Origin: Bordetella genomosp. 13
Lineage (GTDB): Bacteria; Pseudomonadota; Gammaproteobacteria; Burkholderiales; Burkholderiaceae_B
Length of the DNA: 64,000 nucleotides
Direction: 5' to 3'
NCBI RefSeq assembly: GCF_007679965.1
Contig: NZ_VEHL01000005.1
Coordinates: 62,001 to 126,000, forward strand
Shown: positions 9,155-17,531 of the stretch, piece by piece
Position numbering within the stretch: the first letter of the stretch is position 1
Layout: each line of letters begins with the position of its first letter
Notes under the pieces: generated by a model
The model's database searches: none
The model's input: the letters and a program-made list of their open reading frames with translations, nothing else
What the model was told of the DNA's origin: nothing
Made by a program: the position numbers and the translations under genes

Positions 9155-9753
9155 GTTCGATTCTCTTGCTTGGGGGTTGCAGCGGCGTTGGCCGTATCGG
9201 TGCCGAAGCCGTCCTCCCAGATCGAGGGCACCGGCGGTTGCAGGCTGAAGGTGTTGACCACCAGCGCATGCGTGACGTAGCGGCCGACCAGCATCGCGAT
9301 GGACACGGCCTGGTCCGCCGGCAGCAGCGTGGCCAGGCTGGCGAAGTCGTCCTGGGCCTGCAGTCCGCGCGTGCGCACGGCCGCCATCACGTAGCGCTGC
9401 ACCGCGCGTTCCACGTCGGACAGCGCCGCCGCGTCGGGCTCCAGGCGCTCGACCTCCCGTATCCAGTCGCGGCCGAAGCCCAGGCGCACGCACAGGCGCT
9501 CGTGCTGGTGGCGTTCGTAGGCGTTCTCCATCAGCGTGGCGGTGGTCAGCACGGCGACCTCGGCCAGGCGGTCCGGCAGCGCTTCCTTCAGCGATTCCGT
9601 GAAGCGCATGAAGTCCAGCAGCACGGCGGGCGCGTGCGCGGTGACCTGGAACAGCTCGCCGAGGTAGCCCAGGCGGCGCACGCGCGGGCCCAGGTATTCG
9701 GCCAGGTCGGGGCGCATGTCCTCGATCCGCAGGCGGGGGATGGTCTGGCTCAT
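9151..9753 (-). CDS. Carboxymuconolactone decarboxylase/AhpD-like family protein
   Basis: 200 residues. The all-helical CMD-type core appears around EVAVLTTATLMENAYERHQHE (split: EVAVLTTATL, then ENAYERHQHERL), equivalent to the conserved E-x-x-x-x-H patch of the family. No AhpD-type CxxC pair is visible, so it is not a peroxidase-reducing AhpD. It lies between the Bug gene (7 bp) and the ornithine-cyclodeaminase-like gene (4-bp overlap), consistent with one operon. Confidence 0.75.
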   Translation of the reverse strand: MSQTIPRLRIEDMRPDLAEYLGPRVRRLGYLGELFQVTAHAPAVLLDFMRFTESLKEALPDRLAEVAVLTTATLMENAYERHQHERLCVRLGFGRDWIREVERLEPDAAALSDVERAVQRYVMAAVRTRGLQAQDDFASLATLLPADQAVSIAMLVGRYVTHALVVNTFSLQPPVPSIWEDGFGTDTANAAATPKQENRT

Positions 9754-9760
9754 GATTGCC

Positions 9761-10753
9761 TCAATCGATGGTGATGCGGTACTGGTCGGCCATCTTCTTC
9801 CACTTCACCAGTTCGGCGGCGATGTGGTCGCGCAATTGCGGGCCGTCCATCGCCATGGGCACGAACAGGCGGTCGGACAAGGCCTTCTTCGTGGCCGGGT
9901 CCTGGGCCAGCGCCATGAATTCCTTGCGCAGCTGGTCCACCAGCGGCTGCGGCGTCTTCGCGGTGACGAAGAAGCCCAGCCACACGGCGAAGTCGTAGTC
10001 CTTGAAGCCGGGCAGTTCGCTCAGCGCGGGCACGTCCGGATGGAAGGGCACGCGGTCGCGCGTGGCCACGGCCAGCAGGCGGATCTTGCCGGTCTTCAGC
10101 TGCGGGCTGATGTTCGAGATGGCGTTGAAGATCACCGGCACCTGCCCGCCGATGCCGTCGGTCAGCGCGGGCGCGCAGCCCTTGTAGGGCACGTGCACCA
10201 TGTCGATGCCGGCGCGGTGCGCGAACTCCACGCCCGCGAAATGCTGCGCCGTGCCCGTGCCGCAGGACGAGAAGCTCAGCGTTCCGGGATGCGCCTTGCC
10301 GTAGGCGATCAGCTCCTGCACCGTGTTCACGGGCAGCTTGGTGCTGACCGCCAGCGCCACCGGCGTCTCGGCGATCGCCATGATGGGCGTCAGGTCCTTC
10401 TGCAGGTCGAAGTTCTGCGCCACGCCCAGGGCCGCGTTCACCGTCATGGTGTTGTTGCCGATCAGGATCGTCTCGCCATTGGGCGCGGACCGCACCACGT
10501 AGTCGCTGGCGATGTTGCCCGAGGCGCCCGCGCGGTTCTCCACCAGGAAGGTCTGCTTGAAGATCTCGCCCAGCTTCGGCGACAGCATGCGGCCGATCAC
10601 GTCGGTGCTGCCGCCGGGCGGGAAGGCGGAGATCATCGTCACGGGGTGTTCGGGATAGCCGGCCTGGCAGGCGCCGGTCAGCATGAAGGCCAGGCCGAGC
10701 CGCGCGCTCCAGCGGCGAACGGTCCTCAGCAGGCGGGTGGGGCGTTGCGACAT
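9761..10753 (-). CDS. Bug-family (TctC) periplasmic solute-binding protein
   Basis: 330 residues from the ATG at 10751-10753 (GGAGAG upstream). It has a basic N-terminus followed by a signal peptide ending near ACQAGYPEHPV, then the family motifs ISAFPPGGSTDVIGRML, VENRAGASGNIASDYV and VHVPYKGCAPALTD. Bug proteins bind carboxylates and other small anions, with or without a TctAB transporter; none is encoded here, as is common for these orphan receptors. First gene of the operon that continues to the DHDPS-like gene. Its promoter region holds the palindrome at 10844-10860. Confidence 0.92.
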   Translation of the reverse strand: MSQRPTRLLRTVRRWSARLGLAFMLTGACQAGYPEHPVTMISAFPPGGSTDVIGRMLSPKLGEIFKQTFLVENRAGASGNIASDYVVRSAPNGETILIGNNTMTVNAALGVAQNFDLQKDLTPIMAIAETPVALAVSTKLPVNTVQELIAYGKAHPGTLSFSSCGTGTAQHFAGVEFAHRAGIDMVHVPYKGCAPALTDGIGGQVPVIFNAISNISPQLKTGKIRLLAVATRDRVPFHPDVPALSELPGFKDYDFAVWLGFFVTAKTPQPLVDQLRKEFMALAQDPATKKALSDRLFVPMAMDGPQLRDHIAAELVKWKKMADQYRITID

Positions 10754-10843
10754 GGTTGTCTCTCCGGGGCTGTTGGTTTTTGTGTGACACATGGTGTTGT
10801 GCAGTTCGTCGTTATCGTAGAATTGCAATCAACCTATGTATAG

Positions 10844-10867
10844 ATTGATTTACAATCAATCAACTGG
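10844..10867. promoter_or_regulatory. Candidate operator, copy 1 (TTGATT-N3-AATCAA palindrome)
   Basis: ATTGATT-TAC-AATCAAT is a perfect 7+7 palindrome between the divergent Bug and HTH/citrate-synthase-like genes. The block 10845-10867 matches 15704-15726 at 19 of 23 positions, including a shared ACTGG flank. On the minus strand a TATACA -10-like element directly abuts it. Confidence 0.65.
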
Positions 10868-10933
10868 TCCGTGCCGCGGGCGGACCGGATTTCTACAATC
10901 GCCGGCGCCCGCGCTGCCGGCAGGAATCGCCCT

Positions 10934-12241
10934 ATGGAAAATCGACGCAGGAAAACGGCGGCACGGCCGGACGACGACGACGACGACGGCCAGGCTGGCG
11001 GCACGCTGGTGGACGCGCGCACGGCCACCGAGCGGCTGGGCATCAAGATGCAGACGCTGTATGCGTACGTCAGCCGCGGCTGGGTGCGGGTCGTGCCGGC
11101 CGTGGGCGGCAAGGGCAACCTGTACTACGTGGAAGACCTGGACTCGCTGGCCGCGCGCGGCCGCGGACGGTCCATGTCCGGCGCGGGCGCCGAACGCATG
11201 ATTCGTTGGGGGGGCAACGCGGTCATGCAGACCGCCATCACCGCCATCGGCCCCGATGGTCCGCGCTATCGCGGCAAGTCCGCGGCCGAGCTGGTGCACC
11301 ACCACCGGTCGTTCGAGGACTGCACCGAACTGCTGTGGAACGGCATGCTGCCCGACACCTCCGTCACGTGGCAGCCCGCGCGGCCGGGCGCCGGCTTCCA
11401 GGCGCTGGCCGACGGCATCGTGCAGGTGGCCGCGCGCAATCATTCGCGGCGGCTGCTGTCGGTGGCCGTCGAGGCCTATGCGGCCAGCCTGGGGCGCAAT
11501 CCCGAACTGACGCTGGGCGCGCCCGTGCTGGCCGCGCGCCAGTTGATCCAGGCGATGTCGGCCGCCACGGGCCTGCTCACCGCCACGCCCGCCTACGTGC
11601 TGGGCGACGCGCCGCAGTCCGTCGCGCACATCCTGGCCAGCAACCTGCGCGTGAACGACGCGCCGGAAATCCTGCGCCTGCTGGATGCCGCGCTGATCCT
11701 CAGCGCCGACAACGAACTGGCGCCGGCGACCTTCGCCGCGCGCATCGCGGCGTCGGCCGGGGCCGACCTGTTCTCGTGCGTGACCACCGCGCTGGGCGCG
11801 TTCGAGGGCATGCTGACGGGACTGGGCTGCGAACAGGCCGAGGCGGCGCTGGCGCAGGCCCGCTCGCGCGACGCGTATCTCGATCATCTGAAAAGCCTGC
11901 TGGCGCGCAAGAGCCCGGTGCCGGGATACGGGCACCCGCTGTATCCGGACGGCGACCCGCGCGCCACGCTGCTGCTGGGGCTGGTGCGGGAAGTCGGGCC
12001 GGGCGGCCCGCGCGGCGAGCTGGCGCTGCAGGGCGTGGACCGGGCCAGCAGCGAGCTGGGCCTGAAGCCCAACCTGCCGCTGGCGCTGGCCGTGTTGACG
12101 GCGGTGCTGGATGCGCCCGCGGGGGCGTCCGGGGCATTGATGTCGGTAGGCCGCGCCGCCGGGTGGGTGGCGCACGCGCTGGAGCAGCGGCTGGCCGGGT
12201 TCCTGGTGCGGCCGCGGGCACGGTACATCGGGCCGTCATGA
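10934..12241 (+). CDS. Helix-turn-helix protein fused to a catalytically degenerate citrate-synthase domain (predicted transcription regulator)
   Basis: 435 residues from the ATG at 10934 (AGGAA upstream; in-frame extension 5' is possible). Residues ~25-75 are a MerR/HTH_17-like DNA-binding domain (DARTATERLGIKMQTLYAYV then YYVEDLDSLA). Residues ~85-430 follow the citrate synthase fold from SADNELAP to GWVAHALEQR. Compared by eye with E. coli GltA, the first catalytic His is Glu291 (ALGAFEGMLTG for the LWGPAHGGAN block) and the catalytic Asp is Pro382 (PNLPLALA for PNVDFYSG). The HADHE histidines are replaced (SADNE) and only His334 in GYGHPLY remains. It probably senses a ligand rather than making citrate. 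It is divergent from the Bug operon, with a palindrome in between. Confidence 0.8.
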   Translation: MENRRRKTAARPDDDDDDGQAGGTLVDARTATERLGIKMQTLYAYVSRGWVRVVPAVGGKGNLYYVEDLDSLAARGRGRSMSGAGAERMIRWGGNAVMQTAITAIGPDGPRYRGKSAAELVHHHRSFEDCTELLWNGMLPDTSVTWQPARPGAGFQALADGIVQVAARNHSRRLLSVAVEAYAASLGRNPELTLGAPVLAARQLIQAMSAATGLLTATPAYVLGDAPQSVAHILASNLRVNDAPEILRLLDAALILSADNELAPATFAARIAASAGADLFSCVTTALGAFEGMLTGLGCEQAEAALAQARSRDAYLDHLKSLLARKSPVPGYGHPLYPDGDPRATLLLGLVREVGPGGPRGELALQGVDRASSELGLKPNLPLALAVLTAVLDAPAGASGALMSVGRAAGWVAHALEQRLAGFLVRPRARYIGPS

Positions 12242-12243
12242 TG

Positions 12244-12259
12244 GCCTGCCCAGGCAGGC
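12244..12259. terminator. Short perfect stem between convergent genes
   Basis: GCCTGCC-CA-GGCAGGC lies just after the stop of the regulator gene and 60 bp before the end of the convergent ThDP-enzyme gene. No T-run follows, so termination is only a suggestion. Confidence 0.35.
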
Positions 12260-12318
12260 TGTACTGATGGACCGGGGCATCGCGCGCTTTTCGCGTGCGC
12301 TGCCCTCGCGGCACTGCC

Positions 12319-14091
12319 TCAGTGCCCGCGACCCAATGCCTTGGCCAGCGTCTTGGCGTACTCGCGCTTGACCCGCGCATCGATCACCGCGACCTTGCCC
12401 GCCTGCACGGCCGCGATCGCTTCGTCCAACGCGGCGGACAGGGCCTTCGCGTTGTCCACAGGCCCCCAACCCAGCGCGCCCTGCGCGCGCGCCAGGCCGG
12501 CCAGGTCGATCTCCGGCCCCTCGATGCGCTGCCCGATCCACTTGTTCTCCACGGGCCGTGTGCGCATCTGCGCCACCTTCTCCTGGTGCACCTCGTCGTT
12601 GAAGAACGAGCGGTTGTTGGCCACGATCACCAGCAGCGGGATGCCGTAGCTGACCGCCGTCCACAGGGCCGTCGCGCCCATCAGGAAGTCGCCGTCGCCC
12701 AGCACCGCCACGGGCAGGCGCGGCGTGCCGCGCAGGCCCAGGGCCGCGCCCACGGCCATGCCCGGCCCGGACCCGATGCCGCCGCCGCCGTCATAGCCCA
12801 GGTAGTCCAGCGGATGGGCCAGGGGATGCCCGTCGCCCGGCCAACCCAGGTTGGCGCGGATCAGGCACGCCGGCGCGTTGCGGCGCAGGTGCCGGCTGAT
12901 GGTGCCGGCGAAGGTGGCCAGCGACATGCCTTCCGCATTGTCGTTCGCCTCGTCGTGGGGCGCGTCGGGCTCGGCGGGCAGGGCCTGCGGCGCCATGCGC
13001 GGGTCGCCGAGGTCGCGCAGCGCGTCCAGCGCCTGCGCCACGAACGCGTCCGGATCGCACATCAGGTACGTGTCCGCACCCGCCAGCCCTTGCTGCTCGC
13101 CGCCGAAGCCGTTGTGCAGCACCTGGTCCAGCGATACCTGCATCACGTGCGCGGACGCGTCCTTCGGACCCCAGGCCGAGCGCAACGTGCCCGCCAGATC
13201 CACCCAGTCCAGGCTGAGCACCACGTCGGCCTCGCGCAGCGCCCGCAGGCCCTCGTCGTCCATGAAGAACGCGGGCGTGGAGCCGTGCAGCGGATGGCGC
13301 GTGGGGAAGGCCGCGCCCACCTTGAAGTCCGTCAGCACCGTGGCGCCGCAGTGCTCGGCCAGCGCCACGCGGCGTTGCCAGTCGTCTTCGTCGCGCGACA
13401 CGCGTCCCGCCAGGATGACCAGGCGCCTGGCTTCGTACAGCGTGCGCGCGGCCTCGCGCGCCACCTGGTCGGAGATGCCCGGCGGCCGCGGCGGCGCGTA
13501 GCGGGCCAGCGGCGGCAGAGGCGGGGCATCGGCGCAGGGCGCTTCCTGCAGGGCGCTGTCGAAGCACACATAGACCGGGCCCTGCGGCAGCGTGGTGGCG
13601 ATCTGCCGCGCGCGCAGCACGGCGTCGCGGGCGCCTTCCAGCGACGAGGGCTCCGCGTCCCACTTGACGAAGGTGCGCACCAGCGCGCCCTGGTCTTTCG
13701 AGGTGTGCAGCCAGTCGATCCACGGCCGGCGGCGCGCCGAGTCCACCGGGCCCGTGGCGCCGAACACCATCACCGGTACGCGATCGCAGTACGCGTCGAA
13801 GATGGCCATCGAGCCATGCATCAGCCCCACGTTGGCATGCAGGATCGCGCCCATGGGACGGCCCGTCACCTTCGCATAGCCGTGCGCAATGGCCACCGCG
13901 TGCTCTTCGTGCAGCACCGTCAGCATCTGGGGGCGCTGGTCGCCCAGGTGGTTGACCAGGCTGTCGTGCAGGCCGCGAAAGCTCGCGCCCGGGTTCAGCG
14001 CGACGTATTCCAGGCCGATGTGGCGCATCAGGCCGGCCAGGTAATCGCTGCCCCATTCGGGCGCGGGCGTGTCGTGATTGGTGTTGGACAT
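12319..14091 (-). CDS. Thiamine-diphosphate-dependent enzyme (acetolactate synthase/benzoylformate decarboxylase superfamily)
   Basis: 590 residues from the ATG at 14089-14091. The N-terminal PYR domain has the cofactor-activating Glu in TVLHEEHAVAIAHGYAK (residues ~58-74). The C-terminal PP domain has the GDG...NN motif, beginning LGDGDFLMGATALW and ending VIVANNRSF. Members decarboxylate 2-oxo acids or carboligate. The gene follows the aldehyde dehydrogenase by 5 bp on the same strand, so a 2-oxo-acid decarboxylase feeding an aldehyde to the dehydrogenase is the simplest joint reading. That link is inference. Confidence 0.88.
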   Translation of the reverse strand: MSNTNHDTPAPEWGSDYLAGLMRHIGLEYVALNPGASFRGLHDSLVNHLGDQRPQMLTVLHEEHAVAIAHGYAKVTGRPMGAILHANVGLMHGSMAIFDAYCDRVPVMVFGATGPVDSARRRPWIDWLHTSKDQGALVRTFVKWDAEPSSLEGARDAVLRARQIATTLPQGPVYVCFDSALQEAPCADAPPLPPLARYAPPRPPGISDQVAREAARTLYEARRLVILAGRVSRDEDDWQRRVALAEHCGATVLTDFKVGAAFPTRHPLHGSTPAFFMDDEGLRALREADVVLSLDWVDLAGTLRSAWGPKDASAHVMQVSLDQVLHNGFGGEQQGLAGADTYLMCDPDAFVAQALDALRDLGDPRMAPQALPAEPDAPHDEANDNAEGMSLATFAGTISRHLRRNAPACLIRANLGWPGDGHPLAHPLDYLGYDGGGGIGSGPGMAVGAALGLRGTPRLPVAVLGDGDFLMGATALWTAVSYGIPLLVIVANNRSFFNDEVHQEKVAQMRTRPVENKWIGQRIEGPEIDLAGLARAQGALGWGPVDNAKALSAALDEAIAAVQAGKVAVIDARVKREYAKTLAKALGRGH

Positions 14092-14096
14092 CGGGC

Positions 14097-15590
14097 TCAA
14101 TCCAGGGTGATGTTGACGTTCTTCTGCTGCGTGAATTCCAGCAGTTCTTCCTTGCACTCCTCGCGGCCGATGCCCGAGTGCTTGTAGCCGCCGAAGGGCG
14201 CGCCGATGAAGTGCGCCGACGAACCATTGATCCACACGTAGCCGGCCTGCACGCGCGCGGCAGCGCGATGCGCCGTCCGCAGATCCGTGGTCCAGATGGC
14301 GGCGGTCAGTCCGTATTCCACGCCGTTCACCGCGTCGTACAGCGCGTCTTCGTCCGACCACTTCAGCACCGACAGCACCGGGCCGAAGATCTCCTCGCGC
14401 GCCACGCGCATGGCGGGTGTCACGCCGGACAGGATGGTGGGCTCCATGAAATAGCCCTGCGCCAGCGTAGGATCCTCGCTGCGGCGCCCGCCGTGCGCCA
14501 CCTGCGCGCCTTCCTGCACCGCCGACGCCACGTACGACAGGGACTTGTCCAACTGGTCGCGCGACACCAGCGCGCCCATGGTGGTGCGCATGTCGGTGGG
14601 CAGGCCGGGGCGATGCATCTCGCCGGTCAGCTTCACGATGCGCGCCAGCACCTCGTCGTGGATGGATTCGTGCAGGAACAGCCGGCTGGTCGAGCCGCAC
14701 GACTGGCCGCACCATGTGAAATTCATGCCGCGCACCGCACCCAGCGCGACCTTCTCCAGGTTCGCGTCGGGGTAGACGATCATCGCGTTCTTGCCGCCCA
14801 GTTCCAGCAGCACTTTCTTCAGGTCATCGGCCGCCGTGCGCATCACCGCCTTGCCGGCGTTGACGCTGCCGATCAGCGCCACGGCCGCCACGTCGCGATG
14901 CGCGGACAGCGCGGCGCCCGTGTCGCGATCGCCGCTCAGGCAATTCAGCACGCCGGGCGGGAAGATGTCGGCGATCAGCTCGAACAGCCGCAGCGTCGAC
15001 AGCGGCGCCTGTTCCGGTGGCTTCACGATCACCGTGTTGCCCGCGGCCAGCGGCGCGGCGATCTTGCCGGCCGCGAACATGAAGGGATGGTTGAACGGGA
15101 TGATGCGCGCCACCACGCCCAGCGGCTCGCGCAGCGTGTAGTCCAGCGAGCCGTTCATCGTGGGGATGGTCTCGCCCTTCAACTCCAGCACCAGGCCGGC
15201 GAAGTACTCGAGCTGCGTGGCCGCGATCACCGCGTCGTCCTGCATCTGCCGTACCGGGTTGCCGCAATCGGCGGCGTCGATCAACGCGAGCTCCAGGTCG
15301 TGGTCGCGGATGACGGCGGCGGCCTGGCGCAGCAGCGCGGCGCGCGCCAGCGGCGGCGTGTCGCGCCAGGATGGAAACGCCTGGCTGGCCGCGGCTACCG
15401 CGGCATCCACGTCGTCGGCGTCGGCGACGGCGTAGCGGCCGAGGTCGGCCTGCGAGCCGGGGCTGGTGCTGGTCGCCCAGTTGGCCGAGCGAGGCTCGTG
15501 CCATGCGCCGCCGTAGTACAGGCCGCGTTGTTTGGGCAGCGCGTCGGACACCCGCGTGGACAGGTCGGGGCCTAGGTCGGAAGTGATCAT
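14097..15590 (-). CDS. NAD(P)-dependent aldehyde dehydrogenase
   Basis: 497 residues, the standard ALDH length, with all key residues visible: Asn167 in IPFNHPF, Glu263 in LLELGGKN and the catalytic Cys298 in WCGQSCGS, followed by EEIFGPVLSVLKW and a C-terminal PFGGYKHSGIGREE. It oxidises an aldehyde to the acid. It is first in the two-gene operon with the ThDP enzyme, and its promoter region contains the second copy of the operator-like palindrome (15704-15726). This ties it to the Bug operon 5 kb away. Confidence 0.92.
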   Translation of the reverse strand: MITSDLGPDLSTRVSDALPKQRGLYYGGAWHEPRSANWATSTSPGSQADLGRYAVADADDVDAAVAAASQAFPSWRDTPPLARAALLRQAAAVIRDHDLELALIDAADCGNPVRQMQDDAVIAATQLEYFAGLVLELKGETIPTMNGSLDYTLREPLGVVARIIPFNHPFMFAAGKIAAPLAAGNTVIVKPPEQAPLSTLRLFELIADIFPPGVLNCLSGDRDTGAALSAHRDVAAVALIGSVNAGKAVMRTAADDLKKVLLELGGKNAMIVYPDANLEKVALGAVRGMNFTWCGQSCGSTSRLFLHESIHDEVLARIVKLTGEMHRPGLPTDMRTTMGALVSRDQLDKSLSYVASAVQEGAQVAHGGRRSEDPTLAQGYFMEPTILSGVTPAMRVAREEIFGPVLSVLKWSDEDALYDAVNGVEYGLTAAIWTTDLRTAHRAAARVQAGYVWINGSSAHFIGAPFGGYKHSGIGREECKEELLEFTQQKNVNITLD

Positions 15591-15702
15591 CGATCTCGCT
15601 CTCTTGGAAGCTGGCGTCTCGGCGGGGTTGGCTGGTGCTTGCGCGGACGCGCCGAGTGACGGAGAGCGGGTAGGCTAGATCGATGGATATATGTGGGTCA
15701 AT

Positions 15703-15726
15703 CTTGATTTGAAATCAATGTACTGG
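15703..15726. promoter_or_regulatory. Candidate operator, copy 2 (TTGATT-N3-AATCAA palindrome)
   Basis: TTGATT-TGA-AATCAA is a perfect 6+6 palindrome about 115 bp upstream of the aldehyde dehydrogenase start. The 23 bases 15704-15726 match 10845-10867 at 19 positions and lie in the same orientation relative to the minus-strand operon they precede. Nothing else gene-like is seen in 15591-15832. Confidence 0.65.
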
Positions 15727-15832
15727 CGTGGGAAGTGCGTGGCTGCCGTGGGCGGGCGGCGAGAAATGTGCCGTAGAGGGTGTTGCATAGGCGCCGCGCA
15801 GTGGCGGCTGATGGCAAATGGATGACGGACGA

Positions 15833-15861
15833 TTGGACAGGCTCGAAAAAGCATGTATAAT
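15833..15861 (+). promoter_or_regulatory. Sigma-70 promoter of the tRNA-Lys gene
   Basis: TTGGAC at 15833-15838 and a consensus TATAAT at 15856-15861 are separated by exactly 17 bp. The tRNA begins 47 bp after the -10 box. Confidence 0.8.
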
Positions 15862-15907
15862 CTTTCCTCTTGACTGATCGCACGCAAACAAGCGCTGCAG
15901 CAGTTAC

Positions 15908-15983
15908 GGGCTGTTAGCTCAGTTGGTAGAGCAGCGGACTCTTAATCCGTAGGTCGAGTGTTCGAGCCACTCACAGCCCACCA
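15908..15983 (+). tRNA. tRNA-Lys (CUU anticodon)
   Basis: The 76-nt gene has a perfect acceptor stem (GGGCTGT with ACAGCCC), discriminator A and an encoded CCA. The anticodon arm is GCGGA-CTCTTAA-TCCGT, so the loop reads CUU at positions 34-36, decoding AAG. The T-loop GTTCGAGCC region is present. It stayed intact when the island integrated, because the element carries the same 3' 49 bp. Confidence 0.95.
15935..15983 (+). repeat. Attachment-site direct repeat, integrase end
   Basis: The 49 bases from CGGACTCTTAATCC to the encoded CCA are identical to 40994-41042. This copy is the 3' part of the functional tRNA-Lys gene. Confidence 0.93.
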
Positions 15984-16009
15984 GAATTCTTCAGCAGTAT
16001 CAAGCACTT

Positions 16010-16035
16010 AGCCCACCGCATGCGGTGGGCTTTTT
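16010..16035 (+). terminator. Intrinsic terminator after tRNA-Lys
   Basis: AGCCCACCGCA/TGCGGTGGGCT forms a perfect 11-bp stem followed by TTTT. Because it lies inside the island boundary, it was brought in by the element and replaces the chromosomal terminator now at 41061-41089. Confidence 0.85.
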
Positions 16036-16047
16036 GCATTTCGGGAA

Positions 16048-16072
16048 GTTTGACCGCACTTTTACCGCACTG
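16048..16072 (+). repeat. Arm-type repeat, integrase end
   Basis: The 25 bases starting GTTTGACCGCAC, 65 bp inside the core repeat, match 40868-40892 at 24 of 25 positions in the same orientation. The unit ACCGCACT occurs twice. Likely integrase or excisionase arm-binding site. Confidence 0.65.
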
Positions 16073-16243
16073 CGACCTAGTCGGTGGCGACGATGTCCGA
16101 ACCTACGGTCCTAGTGTCCGCGGTTACAAAAAATAGTTCGCCCACTATTTCCCGAGACTATTCCGCAAAAACGCCTTCGCGACGCAGCCCAACCATAGGG
16201 GAGCGCCATATACCCAAATCTTGAAATTTGCGGAGGCGTTGCG

Positions 16244-17428
16244 ATGGCAACAATTCAAAAGCGTGGCGAGTACCAGTATCAAGTCGAGATTCGGCGCAAG
16301 GGCTATCCCCGCCAGACGAAAACTTTCGACAGCAAAGCGCAGGCTGAAGCCTGGGCGCGCGAGCAAGAGCACAAGATGGACATAGGGCAGTTCCGTGATC
16401 TGCGGCCTATGGCGCAAGTCACGCTAGATGATGCTCTCGCCCGGTACATGGACCAGGTGGTGCCCAAGAAGGCGCTTGGAGGCCAGCGAAATGAGCGCAA
16501 CCGAATTCGGCTGCTGAGGAAGCATCCGCTGGCAAAGCGGCTGATGACTAGCCTGCAGGCTGCGGACTTCGTTCAGTACCGCGACGCACGCCTCGATGCG
16601 GTCGATAGCCCTAACACCGTCCGATTGGAACTGGCGCTGTTGTCGCACCTGTACTCGACGGCAATCAAAGAGTGGAGCTGGCCTCTGGTGCACGTTATGA
16701 AAGACGTCAAGAGGCCGTCGCCTCGAGATGGCCGGGAACGTAGGTTGGTAGGGAATGAAGAAGAGCGGCTCCTTGCAGTCGCCCACGATGAGACGATCCG
16801 GAAACCTCTCTGGCTCGGTGCGTGTATCCGTCTCGCCTTGGCAACGGGCCTGCGCGCCTGCGAACTGCTGACCCTTCAGTGGACGCAAGTCGACTTCGTC
16901 CATGGTGTGCTGCATCTTACTAAGGCGGTCAACGGCAATAAAAGGTCAGTGGGGTTGAGCTATGAGGCAACGGGTTACCTGAAGCAATTGCCGCATATGG
17001 GCGAGCGTGTCGTTCAGGGCTATTGGGAGACGGGGAAGTTGGATGGCGACTTCAAAGCGGCCTGCGTGGCAGCAGGTATCGTTGACCTGCGTTTTCATGA
17101 CCTGCGTCACGAGGCGGCCAGCAGATTTGCGCCGCACATGATGCCGCAGGAGCTGGCGAAAATTATGGGTTGGAAGACTCTCCAGATGGCGATGCGCTAC
17201 TACAACCCATCCGCGCGTGAGATCGCTGAGAAGGTGCGTAGGGTCGAGGCGGCTAGGGCTGCGCTGGAAGCATCCTCGCCAGTACCGGTTTTCGAAGCGA
17301 GTACGCCTATCTCCGTGTCAGTAGATAAAGCCACTGCTTCGCAGCACGAGCGCGTTTCGTCCGAGGGTGGAAACGTGATTAGGGTGGCGTTCGGAAGCGC
17401 TCATCGCGTTCAGCGTTCAGCAGCCTAA
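16244..17428 (+). CDS. Tyrosine recombinase (island integrase)
   Basis: 394 residues. The N-terminal part (1-60) is an AP2-like arm-binding domain, then a core-binding SAM-like region (~60-160) and the catalytic domain. Catalytic residues visible are Arg204 (ATGLRACELL), a Lys near 227-233, His285 and Arg288 (FHDLRHEAAS), Trp310 in IMGWKTLQM where many integrases have His, and Tyr319/320 (MRYYNPS). The gene points away from the tRNA-Lys target and should catalyse integration between the 49-bp repeats. The start is the ATG at 16244 with GGAGG 8 bases upstream. A ~70-residue extension follows the catalytic domain. Confidence 0.93.
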   Translation: MATIQKRGEYQYQVEIRRKGYPRQTKTFDSKAQAEAWAREQEHKMDIGQFRDLRPMAQVTLDDALARYMDQVVPKKALGGQRNERNRIRLLRKHPLAKRLMTSLQAADFVQYRDARLDAVDSPNTVRLELALLSHLYSTAIKEWSWPLVHVMKDVKRPSPRDGRERRLVGNEEERLLAVAHDETIRKPLWLGACIRLALATGLRACELLTLQWTQVDFVHGVLHLTKAVNGNKRSVGLSYEATGYLKQLPHMGERVVQGYWETGKLDGDFKAACVAAGIVDLRFHDLRHEAASRFAPHMMPQELAKIMGWKTLQMAMRYYNPSAREIAEKVRRVEAARAALEASSPVPVFEASTPISVSVDKATASQHERVSSEGGNVIRVAFGSAHRVQRSAA

Positions 17429-17531
17429 ACGTGCGTCGGTAGCGCCCAGTCTGGGCGCTGCTACCCATTTACATCATCGCCGCAGCGGTGAGGAAATATT
17501 TGTGAATTGAGGACAGCGTAAAGAGCGCTGC

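Noticed and set aside
16244-17428. Defective integrase because Trp310 replaces the usual second His
   Set aside because: His-to-Trp at this box occurs in active tyrosine recombinases, and the other catalytic residues are intact.
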